Shown here piece by piece: positions 31,650-44,400 of a stretch of 64,000 nucleotides of DNA. Made by a program: the position numbers and the translations under genes. Each line of letters starts with the position of its first letter. Position 1 is the stretch's first letter. Origin of the DNA: Ambrosia x helenae (lineage: Eukaryota; Streptophyta; Magnoliopsida; Asterales; Asteraceae); NCBI GenBank assembly GCA_030844895.1, contig CM061224.1, positions 26,369,992 to 26,433,991 of the forward strand, read 5' to 3'. The notes under the pieces are model-generated. The model was not told where the DNA came from. It ran no database searches and saw only the letters and a list, made by a program, of their open reading frames with translations.

Positions 31650-34600
31650 ATGTCTGGAGTGCGTGGAGGACGAGGAGGTGGTCGCAATGGTGGACGCGGT
31701 GGTGGTCGTGGTGGTGCTGGTGGTCGTGGTGGAGGTATTAACCTGTCACAGGCTGATCTGAACAACTTGCTCCAGGCTGCCTTTCAGTTAGGGCACAACG
31801 GTGGTGGTAAGTTGTTTTATCCATTTTCTTTGCCTCATTGGTGAGCCTTGTTTACGTATTTCGTGGTTTCTCATACGTTACATTTCAGGTGGTCCTGTTG
31901 ACCCACCCCCACCCATGTGCACCTATAAGATGTTCCGGGACTGCAAGCCCCAGGAATTCTCTGGCACCGAGGGTGCGGTCAGTTTGCTTAGGTGGTTGGA
32001 GAAAGTGGAGTCGGTATTTCTAATGTGTAATTGTCTCCCAGAAGATCGGGTGAAGTATTCGGCTGCGTTGTTTCAGGACGTGGCGTTGACTTGGTGGAAT
32101 GGTATCACCCAGAACATGGGTATTGGGGAGGCATATGCTATGCCATGGGAGAACTTTGTGCAGTTACTGAAGCGGGAGTATTGCCCGAGAGAAGAAGTAC
32201 AGAAGCTGGAGCATGAGGTGTGGAACCTCAAGATGACTGGGTCGGAAATCGAGAAGTATACGGTTAGGAGGAATGAGTTGGCAGTGCTATGTCCCGATCT
32301 GCACGTGCCAGAGTATCGTAAGATTGAACATTATGTCTCAGGGTTGGTGCCGGAAATTGCAGGGTTAGTGGCTGCTGGGAATCATCCTACTTATGCGGAG
32401 GTAGTTCGATCTGCACATAGGATGACTAATTTAAAGGTGAATGAGGGAATTTTGCCGGCGAAAGGTTCGACTGCTAAGACTCCAGAGAACAATAAGCGCA
32501 AGTGGGAAAGCGACGGGAAAGGGTCTGGGTCTGCACAGCAGGGTAAAAAGTTTGATAATGGGGGTTCATCGTCTTCGGGTAATAAGCAGGGTGGTTATGC
32601 GGGAAAACTGCCCAAATGCAACAAATGTGGACGCCATCACCAAGGGAACTGCGACAGTAACCGTTGTCACCGCTGCCAGCGAACAGGCCACTACGCTAAA
32701 GATTGTCGGGTTACACTTCCATCGACTCAGGCTCCGACTAACAGCTCAGCTCCGACTACTCAGGGGACTACAGGGAAACAAGGGTGCTACAACTGCGGTG
32801 ACACTGGGCACTACAAGAAGGATTGCCCAAAACTGAAACAAGGTGGAAACAACGGGAATGGTAACAACGGGGGCGGCGGCAGAAATGCACGTGCCTTCGT
32901 CATTGGAGCTGCTGAGGCTAGGCAGGACCCTGATACAGTCACCGGTACGTTTCTTCTCAATAATCATTCTGTTAGCGTGTTATTTGATTCTGGTGCCGAC
33001 AAGAGTTTTGTATCCATGGGTGTTAGTCGACTGCTAGATGTAGTATCTGTACCATTAGAGACCAAGTATATTATTGAGTTGGCTGACGGTAAAACGATTG
33101 AAGCTACTAGTGTTCTTCGGGAGTGTCAATTAGAATTGTCGGGTATGACGTTTCCCATCGACCTTATGCCGGTACCATTGGGTAGTTTTGACGTTGTGGT
33201 AGGAATGGATTGGTTATCTTTGTATCGCGCGGAGATTGTCTGTTACGATAAGGTTATTCGGATTCCTCTCCCTGATGGAGAATTTCTTTCGGTGTACGGT
33301 ATCAAGGGTGGTGTTTCGCTAAACATCATCTCTAGCATGAAAGCCCTTAAGTGTCTTCGAAAGGGTTATCCAGCCGTTTTGGCGCTCTTATCTGTTTCCA
33401 CTGGTGATGAGAAGAAGATTGACGACATTCCGGTGGTACGCGAATTTTCTGATGTTTTTCCCGATGATTTATCTGGTCTTCCTCCTCATCGTCAAGTCGA
33501 GTTCGGTATTGATCTTGTACCAGGGGCTGCTCCTATTGCTCGGGCCCCCTATCGTCTTGCACCTCCCGAGATGCAGGAGTTGTCTAGTCAGTTACAGGAA
33601 CTCTTGGATAAGGGTTTCATCCGGCCAAGTTCTTCCCCTTGGGGAGCCCCGATTTTATTTGTCAAGAAGAAGGATGGGAGTTTCCGATTGTGTGTAGACT
33701 ACAGAGAACTGAACAAGTTGACCATCAAGAACCGTTATCCTCTTCCACGTATCGATGATCTATTCGACCAGCTCCAGGGTTCTAGCTATTATTCCAAGAT
33801 CGATTTGAGGTCCGGTTATCACCAGCTGCGCGTCAGGGAGGCTGACGTTGCAAAGACTGCTTTTCGAACACGTTATGGCCATTTTGAATTCTTGGTCATG
33901 CCTTTCGGTCTCACGAACGCACCGGCGGTTTTCATGGACTTGATGAACCGCGTCTGTAAACCATATTTGGATAAGTTCGTCATTGTATTTATTGATGACA
34001 TTCTGATCTACTCCAAGAACGAGACCGAACACGGGGAACATCTGCGGTTGGTTTTGGAACTCTTGCGACGGGAACAACTTTACGCCAAGTTCTCAAAGTG
34101 TGACTTTTGGTTACGCGAAGTTCAATTCCTAGGGCATGTGGTTAATGAACTAGGGATTCATGTCGATCCAGCTAAGATCGAAGCTATCAAGGACTGGGGA
34201 GCACCAAAGACGCCAACTGAGGTGCGGCAATTCCTAGGCCTTGCGGGCTACTATCGTCGTTTCATTCAGGGGTTCTCGAAGATTGCTCAACCCCTCACCA
34301 CTCTCACTCAGAAGGATAGGAAGTTCGACTGGGGTGAATCACAAGAGTCCGCGTTTGAGGAACTAAAGTCTAAACTGTGTTCTGCTCCTATTCTGTCTTT
34401 ACCTGAGGGTCCTGATGATTTTGTCGTTTACTGTGATGCTTCCATTCATGGACTCGGTTGCGTGTTGATGCAACGCGAGAAAGTGATCGCGTATGCTTCT
34501 CGTCAACTCAAAGTGCACGAGAAGAACTACACGACTCATGACTTGGAGTTGGGTGCTGTGGTATTCGCGTTGAAAATTTGGAGACATTACTTGTACGGTA

Positions 34601-35964
34601 CCAAATGCACCATCTACACCGATCACAAGAGTCTCCAACACATTTTCGACCAACAACACTTGAACATACGGCAGCGCCGTTGGATCGAACTTTTGAACGA
34701 CTATGATTGTGCTATTAAGTACCATCCTGGCAAGGCGAATGTTGTAGCAGACGCCTTGAGCAGGAAGGAATCTTCTAAACCTCGTCGCGTTCGGGCATTG
34801 CAGCTCACTATCCATTCGTCGTTACCTGATCAACTCCGTTCTGCCCAGATAGAAGCTTTGAAGGAGGAAAACCTTAAAGCTGAAACTATGCACGGTGCCG
34901 ACAAGCACCTAGAGCGAAGGCCGGATGGCCTGCACTACTTCGCAGAACGCTTATGGGTCCCTTTATTCGGGGGACTACGAGAGCTTGTTCTTGATGAGGC
35001 TCATAAGTCCCGGTATTCTATTCATCCTGGTTCGGATAAGATGTACCAAGATCTGAAAGTGCTTTACTGGTGGCCAAACATGAGGTCGGACATAGCCTCA
35101 TACGTGAGCAAATGCTTGACCTGTGCTAAGGTCAAGGTGGAATACCAGAAACCGTCGGGCCTCCTGCAACAACCTGAAATTCCGGAATGGAAATGGGAAC
35201 GGATTACTATGGATTTTGTCACACAACTTCCTAAGTCACCAAGCGGGAACGACAAGATATGGGTGATCGTCGATCGGTTGACGAAATCAGCTCATTTTCT
35301 TGCTATTAAGGAGACCGACACCATGGATCGTTTGGCTCGCCTTTACTTGAAAGAAGTTGTTTCTAAGCACGGGGTGCCAGTTTCTATAATCTCGGATCGC
35401 GATTCTCGTTTTACTTCTCACTTCTGGAAGTCTTTGCACAAGGCTTTGGGTACCCAACTAGACATGAGTACGGCTTACCATCCACAGACTGACGGTCAGA
35501 GTGAGCGTACGATTCAAACTTTAGAAGACATGCTGCGGGCGTGTGTGATCGATTTTGGGAAGGGTTGGGAAGCTCATCTGCCGTTGGTAGAATTCTCGTA
35601 CAATAACAGTTATCACACGAGCATCAAGGCTGCTCCGTTCGAGGCACTGTACGGACGGAAATGCCGCTCTCCTCTTTGTTGGGCTGAAGTGGGTGAGAGT
35701 CAACTCACTGGGCTTGAACTAGTGTACGAAACTTCGGAAAAGATCGTACAGATTCGTAATCGGTTGGCGGCGGCACGGGACCGGCAGAAGAGTTATGCCG
35801 ATCAGCGTCGCAAACCACTGGAATTCCAAGTTAACGACAAGGTGCTTCTGAAAGTTTCTCCGTGGAAGGGCGTCATACGCTTTGGGAAGCGTGGCAAACT
35901 CAACCACGGTATGTCGGACCATTTACGATCCTGGAACGGATTGGGCCGGTGGCATATCGACTAG
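31650..35964 (+). CDS. Tekay gag-pol polyprotein (spliced; C-terminus frameshifted)
   Basis: Starts MSGVRGGRGGGRNGGRGGGR, an RGG-rich N-terminus. An 82-bp GT-AG intron (31,807-31,888) removes an in-frame stop at 31,842 and joins HNGG to GPVDPPPP in frame. Domains by nucleotide: gag about 31,920-32,410; three Cys/His clusters 32,616-32,830, two of them CX2CX4HX4C zinc knuckles; aspartic protease LFDSGA about 32,980; reverse transcriptase with FIDDILIYS about 33,990; RNase H YCDAS about 34,430 and YTDHKSL about 34,616; integrase zinc-binding H-H-C-C about 35,020-35,130 and DDE core from MDFVT about 35,210. The frame stops at 35,964 because of a 1-base loss near 35,905. It makes virus-like particles, copies the RNA and integrates the cDNA. 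Confidence 0.92.
31807..31888 (+). other. Candidate 82-bp intron in the gag region
   Basis: Donor GTAAGT at 31,807 and acceptor TTTCAG ending at 31,888. Splicing gives an uninterrupted frame in phase 1. Without splicing, the RGG-rich peptide ends after 64 codons at 31,844. Confidence 0.7.
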
Positions 35965-36290
35965 ATCTACCGACGGAGCTCGGTAACGTACATAACGTCT
36001 TTCACGTATCAAACTTGAAGAAGTGTCTGGCTGACGAGTCTCTCATCGTTCCACTAGAAGAGATCAAGGTTGATGATCGTCTTCGGATTGTGGAAGAACC
36101 TGTGGAGATCCTTGATTACAAGATTCGTAGCCTACGTCACAGCAAGATTCGTATCGTTAAGGTTCGGTGGAACTCGAACCGGGGACCGGAATATACGTGG
36201 GAACGGGAGGATCAGATGAAGTCTAAGTATCCTCACCTCTTTCCTAAGGAAGCGTTCGAGTCGAGGCATGTCTCTTCGGCAGCTAAATGA
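35906..36290 (+). pseudogene. Frameshifted integrase C-terminus and chromodomain-like tail
   Basis: From about 35,906 the polyprotein continues in another frame: YVGPFTILERIGPVAYRLDL, then VHNVFHVSNLKKC, then a chromodomain-like stretch (EILDYKIRSLRHSKIRIVKV and a Trp-rich end), stopping at 36,290. Chromodomains guide integration toward heterochromatin. The shift relative to the main frame is one missing base in an A/C-rich spot near 35,903-35,906. Separate translation is unlikely. Confidence 0.85.
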
Positions 36291-36440
36291 ATCTCGGGTC
36301 GAGATTCCTTTTAACGTGGGGATGATGTGACATCTCGGGTAAATCTCTCTCTTGATTTCTACTCTCTATTGATTCCTATCTGTTTGTTTATTTCCTTCGT
36401 TGTTTCTTTTGTTACTTACGCAATTTTCGGGACGAAAATT

Positions 36441-36458
36441 CTTTTAACGTGGGGATGA
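36441..36458 (+). other. Polypurine tract before the 3' LTR
   Basis: CTTTTAACGTGGGGATGA directly precedes the LTR start TGTGACACC at 36,459. The core GTGGGGATGA primes plus-strand synthesis. An almost identical block at 36,308-36,332 lies 133 bp upstream. Confidence 0.7.
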
Positions 36459-39035
36459 TGTGACACCTGACAAATTCGGGCTAAGAACGTTGTCTAGATG
36501 AAAGTCTACCTTAGCGAGTCACGCGTATATTGTACGTAACTGGGCTAGTTAAGTCGGGATATGGTTCGGGAACTATTGGTTAGTCTAGAAGATCATTGGA
36601 TGTTGGTCTAGAGGTTCGGTAGATGTCAGTCCTTAACCAAGTGTACAAACGGTGACGATTTGTAGGATCGTCAGGGCATACGGAACGTACGAGTCTCGAG
36701 TCCCGGGAATTGGTGAACGAGTGTAAATATGTGTATTTACTTGTGTTATGTGTTTACAATCATTATGTGACTTGTCGGTACATGAATATGCATTAACATA
36801 TGTTAAAACGGGGTTTAACGCGCAAAACACACCAACATAGGGGCTATAGGCGATTAGGCTTGGTGAATAGCCTAATCGCATGACTTTGGGGCGAGTAGGA
36901 GGATCCCTACAGGCGAATAGGGCTAATCGCATGAACAGTCATGCGATTAGGCACCCTACTCGCGTATAAACCTGCACAATCGCATGGAACGGGCTGGACG
37001 ACTAGAAACGCCTATAAATACAACACTTAAACTCCTAAACTCAATTAGACAAACCCTAGTCGTCCCATAACCGCCCCAAACACTGAAACAACCTCTGGAA
37101 GGCGATTTTGATCAAAAACACAAGGTTTCAAGGTCTAACCATCAATCTTTTACAATTCCAAGGTTTGATTCTCATCCATAACACTTTGTAAACGTTTTTA
37201 ATCAATCCCTAATGGTCCAGACCTGTTCATAAACGAAAAGGCTTTCTGAAAATCGTCAATAAGAGTTATTAATCGGATTATAATTAATAAACACGCGTTA
37301 TGGGTATGTATGATTAGAAAGATAGGATTTTTATGAATCTTGATGATGTTTTGATGTGTTATCATGCTAGGTCAGAATTGATATTGATAGTATGATGATA
37401 GAAACCTAATTAATTGATTATTAGGGTTATTGTTATGTATGTTGGTATGATAATTGCATGCTACGTGTATGTGTTTGGATTGCTCTAGTTGCATGCAGGA
37501 CTGATTTTACGAGGATGAACGAAGGGTTTTGAGTTAAACATGTTTAGGATAATGTTTGGGATGATATTGGGTAGTTACACACGACCTGGATCTGAATTGG
37601 AACGTTAAACGCGCGAAAAACCGGAACAGCAAGGCTACAGGCGAGTAGCCTTGCTAATCGCATGTAGCAGGGGCGAGTAGACCCCCACTCGCGTGCCATA
37701 GGGGCGATTAGGCCCCACTCGCGTGCCATAGGGGCGATTAGGCCCCACTCGCGTGACATGGGGGCGAGTAGCCCAATCGCCAGACAACAGGGGCGAGTAG
37801 CCCCTAATCGCGTGACCCAAGGGGCGATTAGCCCTAGTCGCGTGACACTTCATGCGATTAGCCTCCCTAATCGCGTGTACTGCTGCTGTAAGTGTAAATT
37901 AGCATTCCGAAACCCGATTTGACATATAGTAACATGCTAGGAAACTCGTAATATGTCTAATAACTTGGTAACATATATTTGGATGTATTTCGGTGATACG
38001 TGAACTATGTGCTATAACTTGTTGTGTGTTAACGTATGTTAAGTGTACTTGCGTTATTGTACGTTTTGGAGCGTAAACGTAACACGGGGAGTCTCGGGTC
38101 ACCAATGGGATGTCGAGTCTTGTCAATTGGGTCAGTTAAACAGTCACGGTATTTTCAAACGAACTTGGTTATGGTCTGGACATCTAGGGACTAATTAACC
38201 TGCGGGTTATTAGTCTAAGTACTTGTAACTGTCGTATGTTAGGTCGCCACTGTACGGGACTAACATAGCAGCTGAGTTTACTCGGGATTAGGAGTAAAGC
38301 AACTTAAGGTGAGTTTACGGCCCCTCTTTTAAACTGGTTTTATACTTTCGGGGGAGAAAACATGTGTTAAAACGATTGTTTGGTAAATTCTGTCATACTA
38401 TGGGTTCTAACGTATACTACACGATCTTTGGAAGTCCCGGGGGAACCATGAATGTGCGGGTTTGCACAACGGGGAAATGTGAATAGCGCTATTGGGAGTG
38501 ACCAACCCCGCTCGTCGGCTTGGAGGGCCGGGCGAGTGCATATTGTCTCAAACAGGAACAACGGGAACATTTGGAATTATTCGGGCACAACAACTGGTAT
38601 TCGAGTTAGTAATGGTTTTCCAATCGTGGTAGTAACAAAACGTACGCCTAGCTAGCGTATACTGGTTTTCTATTTGTTATAGTATGGACAGGTGAACTTG
38701 GTACTTGAACTGCAAACCTGTAAACTCACCAGCATTTTTGTGCTGACGTAAACTTTTACATGTTTTCTCAGGTCGCTAAGGTAGCACAATGGAACTAGGG
38801 CGCACGCGTCTGCACGGCGTCTAGATAGAGTTGCATGATTTCATAAACGTTGAACTTTGGTTATTTATGTTGAACTTTATTTTGAATAAGCTTCCGCTGT
38901 AAACGGGATTTTAAAACTATGTTTTGGTATTGCATTAATTACATTTAGACTTGTTTATTGTGATCGTTGGTTTGGATCCTGGTTTGTCATGCGCCTCGCG
39001 GTAAAACCCCGCAAGTGGATTTTGAGGGTGTGACA
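36459..39035 (+). repeat. 3' LTR of the young Tekay element (2577 bp)
   Basis: Copy of 28,515-31,092 with two differences seen: one G fewer in the run near 38,440 (30,496 in the 5' LTR) and a substitution near 38,563 (AACAACGGGAAC versus AACAACAGGAAC). It is followed by the TSD CTAAA. Confidence 0.95.
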
Positions 39036-39040
39036 CTAAA

Positions 39041-41093
39041 CAACTGATTATTGGGAACATACAGTGTGTTAACTTACGTTATGCTGCCTTTGTACCAGTG
39101 TCTATCAACACTAGTCAGATCCTCAAGAGCGTGGTCAAAAGTTAATGCCTGTGACACAAGCACGCAAGCATGAGGTTGCTGCACAACCTAATAGCGCTAT
39201 CAACTAATACCCCGTTCGCCTCCAGCGATTAACCCAATAATATAATAAGGACTTTAGAGTGATAGAGTGTGTTTAGTTCACAAAGGACATAAAACATGAA
39301 TTAGTGAAAGCAGATTCACCCTGTGAATCATAGCACCCCAAATCCGGGATGTGTAAAAGTAGTCCCAAACCGGACTATGAAAAAGTTTAGAAAGTTGTCT
39401 CCTTCCGAGACGCATGCTTTTGAGAAAAGAGTAGTGAGACTCACCTGGTTTTTGTGCGAGAGATCTAACAAAGCAGGGAAAGTAACTATCATTCCGACAA
39501 AGATCTCCCTATGAGTATCAAGACATATTAAACTATGTTCTTGTTTATCACACAAGTTTGGCACCCACTTTTGTGAACCACATCAAGTTGTGTAGATCAT
39601 GTTTCATGTATAAGAAATTTGATCTAAAAATGTTTCATGAATTCGTGTGTAATGTGAAACCAATTATTTCAACACTAGATAACATAATTGATTATATAAG
39701 TGAAACAATGTGTGCATACTAGAAGCTTGATTATTAAATGCATAATAACCAACTTATCAATGCTAGTTGAGGGCCGATCCTAATAATCAAAAGGCCTAAG
39801 CTTGGGTTCACAATAAGGGCCGATAGAATTTAAGGAAGATAAACAATTAGAACTTACCTTGATACTAGCTAGTAGGAAGGGGAAAAAACTTGTAGACTTG
39901 GGACTTCCTAGTGCTCGATAATCTATCCAAGGGATATTCTTCGGCCGAGAGTATTAGAGAGGGAGTGGGAGGTGATTTTTGAGTGGTGTGGTGCAAGAAT
40001 GGAGTGTTCATGGAACCTCCTTATATAGGGGTTTCTATGGCAAGTCCCAACCATCCTTTCTAGCTACATGTTTTAGGTTTTATGCTACTCTGATGCTTAT
40101 GTGTTGGCAAATTGTCTAGTGTTTTCCCCATGAGTTGGCCGTGAGTTGTCTAACTCATCCCACCATCCATTTTTGGCTAATGTTAAGCTTAGTTATATCC
40201 TAGAGGTCTATCAAAGGTGTATTAAGGTGTAAGTATGGTAAGTTGTCATCTTGTCTTGTTCCTTCTTTTGCTTTCTAGTCGCATGCCTACATACATACTC
40301 ACATGTCATTTTGTATTCATGCATGCTTCCAAAAGCTATCTTACTAAACCTTTGGTAGTGATAGGGGGTGTACTTCGGCCGCTATATGTGAGGGATAGGA
40401 GATTGATTGTGACCTTTCCTTGGCATGCCTTGTACTCATGTGATAGTTCCTAGCTTCCTAGTAGTTGGTTTGGAAGTTTCTATAGTGTGCTAGGGGGAGT
40501 ATAGGCTGAAATCTCATGAGGTGGAAAGAACAATTGTTTTAGATGATAGTGATGGCTCAATGCCATGTTTTGTCTCACTTGTTTGGATGTTGATGGATCA
40601 TAGGGTCTAGTTGCTAGTTTAGAAGCTTCTTGGGTGCTAGGGATCTATGGCCAAAAATTTTAAAGAGAATGGAAGAGTTGTCTAGCTAATATAGCTTAGG
40701 TATTAAGCATGCTTTGATGGTGACATTTCATTGTTTCAAGAATTTCTCCCATGTGCTATATAGGCCGCTAATTAGTAGAGTAGGAATGTTTGTTTCCCAC
40801 TTGTTATAAGCTAGGAGAACTAGGGTGGCTACTAAAGACAAAAGGAAACTTCAAAGAGTGTACGAGTGTGTGCGTGCGTTTATGTATGTATGTATGTGTA
40901 GATTTAACCAACATTCCCTATGTTAACTAATAGACTAGGATAGTGACATTTCCATGCCTAGGTCCTAAGAATAGGCATGTGTGTGTGCATTTTTGTGTAT
41001 GTATGTATGTATGTATGTATGTATGTTGGCTTCTAGAAGGTGTTCAACAAAAATATAGTTTTTCTTGTCAAAGCCTAGTGTATGTATTGTGTA
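39041..41093 (-). mobile_element. Old Tekay-like LTR, segment 2
   Basis: Continuation of the minus-strand LTR interrupted at 28,514. A minus-strand TATA box (CTATATAAGG, plus-strand 40,018-40,027) marks its promoter. TATG microsatellites lie near 40,880 and 40,998-41,026. It is interrupted at 41,103 by the Mutator element. It has no coding capacity; frames at 39,323-39,564 and 40,235-40,453 are incidental. Confidence 0.65.
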
Positions 41094-41103
41094 TATTCAT
41101 ATA

Positions 41104-41153
41104 GGGGAGGGTTATAATAAAAACCCTCTAAAATGAGAAAACCATGTAAACTC
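41104..41153 (+). repeat. MULE left terminal inverted repeat
   Basis: Starts GGGGAGGG; about 80% identical by eye to the reverse complement of 54,605-54,654. It lies 343 bp upstream of the Ulp1 start codon and may include its promoter. Confidence 0.88.
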
Positions 41154-41496
41154 ATTTGTGGCCATTGATTAAACTTGATGGAGGGTCTAGATTTAATCTC
41201 TATATTAAAATGCAATAAAGTACATTAAAGGAGGAGAGAGGCATTAATAAGGGTATTGTAGTAATTGACCATCAAACTCTGTTGGTTACTGCATGCTTGC
41301 AGAAACCGTCACATCATTCCTCTCTCTATCAATAAGATCTCCCTCTCTCTTTTATTGCATTTACAAACCTCCAAATTTCAAAAATCCCCCCAACCCCTGT
41401 TCTCTCTAACAGTCCATCGAGAGTGGTTGTTCATCAACAAACAAGATTATTTGAAGAAACCAAAAAAACAATTACTGATCAAACATCAACGAAAGG

Positions 41497-44400
41497 ATGG
41501 CATCGTTCATGGGGAGCCTATCGTCGTTTGCTCGACGGTTAGGTTCGAAGAAAACTTCAAAAAGGTATGGGTTTAATGTTTTTGATTACATTTGTTATTC
41601 ACTGTGAAAAAGTTTTGATGGTTCTCGAGTCTGGTGGAGTAAATTACTGGTATCGAAGTTTTTGAATTTGGAATAGTTGATATGCCCTGAAATGGGGGTT
41701 CTGGAAATTGTTTATTAGAATATGAATAATTATAGGGTGGGGTATCTTGTGAATGGGGGCCTTGTGAATATGACATACTCGTGTTGAAAAATGGACATAT
41801 GGCCTGAATACCTTGATACTTTGTTTGAAACAGGAAGAAAAGGAAAGTGATCATTTTGTCTGATGATTCAAAATCAAAAAGACGTGGTAAACGAACTACA
41901 AAAAAAACCACTGACCCCAAAGAAGTAAAGCGTCAATTAGGTAAGTATTACATATGTTATGGATATTAATGATTGAGGATATTTTCATTTATATGCTGCT
42001 GTGCTTCTATTTGTGTTTGTGGTAATCCTGTATTAATGATGATATGTTGTTTAGAATGTAATTATGTTTTCTTAACTGTTCTGTTATTAGAGTATGATTC
42101 GGACACACCGCTTGTCAATTTAAAAAGACGGTGTAAAAAAGTCGTCAAACATTGTCCGAATGATGATCCAGGGCCGTCTAGGGAGAAAACTACAGATGAC
42201 GAGGAGGGTGGAGAAACATCAGTTGAAGCGTCTGATGATAGTGATGCGGAGTTTTCCGGGACTGGAAAAAGTGAGGATGATGAATCAAGCGTGAAGCCAC
42301 GTAAGGGTAAGGGTCAGTATTGAAAATATATTTTAAATCCATGTCAAGTATATTACTATGCCTTAATTTGCGAATTGTTGTGTTTTGTGTCAAGCAGAGA
42401 AGCCGTCGTTCTTTTCTAACCGTCGCCTTCGACAGGCAGCGAAAAATAAAGGTATGTGATAAGATATGTTTTCGATTCTTTGCCCGTTACGTATGTAAAT
42501 CAGTTTTATGTGATGGCGTTCAGCCATATCTCCTGATTTCTTATGTTTTGTAGAAGCAAACAAGAATATAGCATCTGGAGAAGTTCAAACAAAAACAAAG
42601 AAAGGTGGATCAGTTATTGATATTTACATTGCTATAGTGACTAAACAGTTAACACCTAAGATGGTTACATGTGTAACAGGTGAAGAAGTCATGCATGTCT
42701 ATGATGTGTCCTCGAGCTCACCAGTTAGGATGACCAGATCAAAAGCACGAGCGTTGCAGATTTCACCTGAAAAACCAAGGGCCAAAAATGCCAAACCAAA
42801 GAAGGCAAACAAACGTAAGAGGGCAGAGAAGTCGTCGAACGATAGCATGAAGCCTCGTAAGCAGCGCAAAAGGTCGAAGTTGAACGAGTGGCTGGGAATA
42901 CGTACTAGGTCATCACCAACACAGTTTACAAGGTGCATAAACATACTAAGCGACGAACAACGACTGGCGGTTAAGGAAATGGGTTTTGGTCGGCTGCTGG
43001 GTATAAAAATGGATGGGATACCAGCAAAGTTAGGGCATTATGTTGTGGATAACTTGGACCCAGATAGTTTGGAGTTGACCTTGCCGTCTGCAACTCTTAG
43101 CATTGACGCTGAAGTCGTACACAAGATACTCGGTATTCCAATTGGAGGAGTGTCTTTCAATGCGCTAGAGAGTAGGGACGAACATGATGAAGGGATAGCT
43201 AAATGGAAAAAGAGGTACCCGCCGAGCAGATTTATATCTCCAAAACAAATGGTTGATATGATTGAGAAAGAGTCCAATGGTGAGGATGACTTCAATTTCC
43301 GAATGGATTTTATAATGTGCTTCTATACTATCATGGTTGATTGCCACAAACAAGGCAGTTTGAAGGAGAACATACTAGACTATCTGACGGATGATTTGGA
43401 TTTTGCTGGACTTGATTGGTGTGAGTTAGTAGTGGAGGTGCTTAGGAGTTGTAAAGTTGGTTGGAGGCGAGACAGTTTGGATCCACCTTTTACAGGGCCG
43501 CTAACCTTTTTGACAGTAAGTTAATTTTTTACGTATGTTACATATTCACTTAGGTACTACTGACCGTATTTGTTTTCTTTATAATAATCATGTATACGAC
43601 ATCTATTTTGCAGCTTTTGTACGTGGATAGTTTTAAGTGCAAAGGTGTTGATGTTGATTCTTCGGTGGTTCCTATGAGTTTCTGGACATTCCAAAGGTTA
43701 AGAGACAGGGAAAGGATTGAGATAAAAGAAGGGGGTTTCGGAAGGGGTACTTTGAAGCCGTTAACTTCGTACGAGGGTGTGAAGCTTGGAATAGATGAGC
43801 CAAGCATCAAGGTTGGTAAAAAATTATGTACTACAACATAACAGTTCATGTATTCCCCGTATTACATATTTATGGCATGCTAACAAAAAATTACCAAACA
43901 GGAAAGGGTAGCAAGTGTGGGGGATCTCGTCGATGTTTTGATTAGAACGAGAAAGAGGGTTGAATCGGCCATCTGCAAGTTAGATGAGGACTATCCAGGT
44001 AGAAAAGAAGTTGTTGCTGTCAAGGCTAGGTATGATGAGTTCATTAAAGACATGGGGAAGGCGAGTGAGGTCGGAGCTGTTGCGCGTGTAAATGCTGATG
44101 GAGAAATCTCCTCTGTTATAGCTGCCATAGGTAAATGTACCACCATTGCTAACTGCCAGTTTGATGTTTAAGCACAATACCAAATTTTGTTAAATATAAA
44201 TCCATTGAACGTCTATATCGAAAAATTAGCAGATAAGGCTGAACAAAGCAACAAAGGAAAAGCAGTCGAGGATGATGTGTTGAGTTTGGGTGATTCGCCG
44301 CTAAACAAGTCCCCAATCACACGATCAAAAAAGAAAAGCGTTGGTGGCACGCTGGATGAGGCAGGGGCATTGGAAAGTCCGATTCTAAGCCAATACAGGA

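Larger units (their letters stand above)
28515..39035 (+). mobile_element. Young full-length Ty3 chromovirus (Tekay/Del-type), 10.5 kb
   Basis: Complete LTR-internal-LTR structure with TSD CTAAA at 28,510-28,514 and 39,036-39,040. LTRs start TGTGACACC and end GGTGTGACA. Internal order is primer-binding site, gag, protease, reverse transcriptase, RNase H, integrase, chromodomain-like tail, polypurine tract. The pol order and long LTRs indicate the Tekay (Del) lineage. By eye the LTRs differ by one substitution and one 1-bp indel, so the insertion is recent. A frameshift near 35,905 disables the integrase tail. It lies inside the older LTR of opposite orientation. Confidence 0.95.

Noticed and set aside
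36459..39035. A CRISPR-like array from the regularly spaced GCGATTAG units
   Set aside because: Units are degenerate, self-complementary and without unique spacers, and lie in a plant LTR.
41573..41920. A minus-strand 115-codon frame opposite the start of the Ulp1 gene
   Set aside because: It overlaps intron 1 and exon 2 of the plus-strand model, which joins in frame with 19 further exons.
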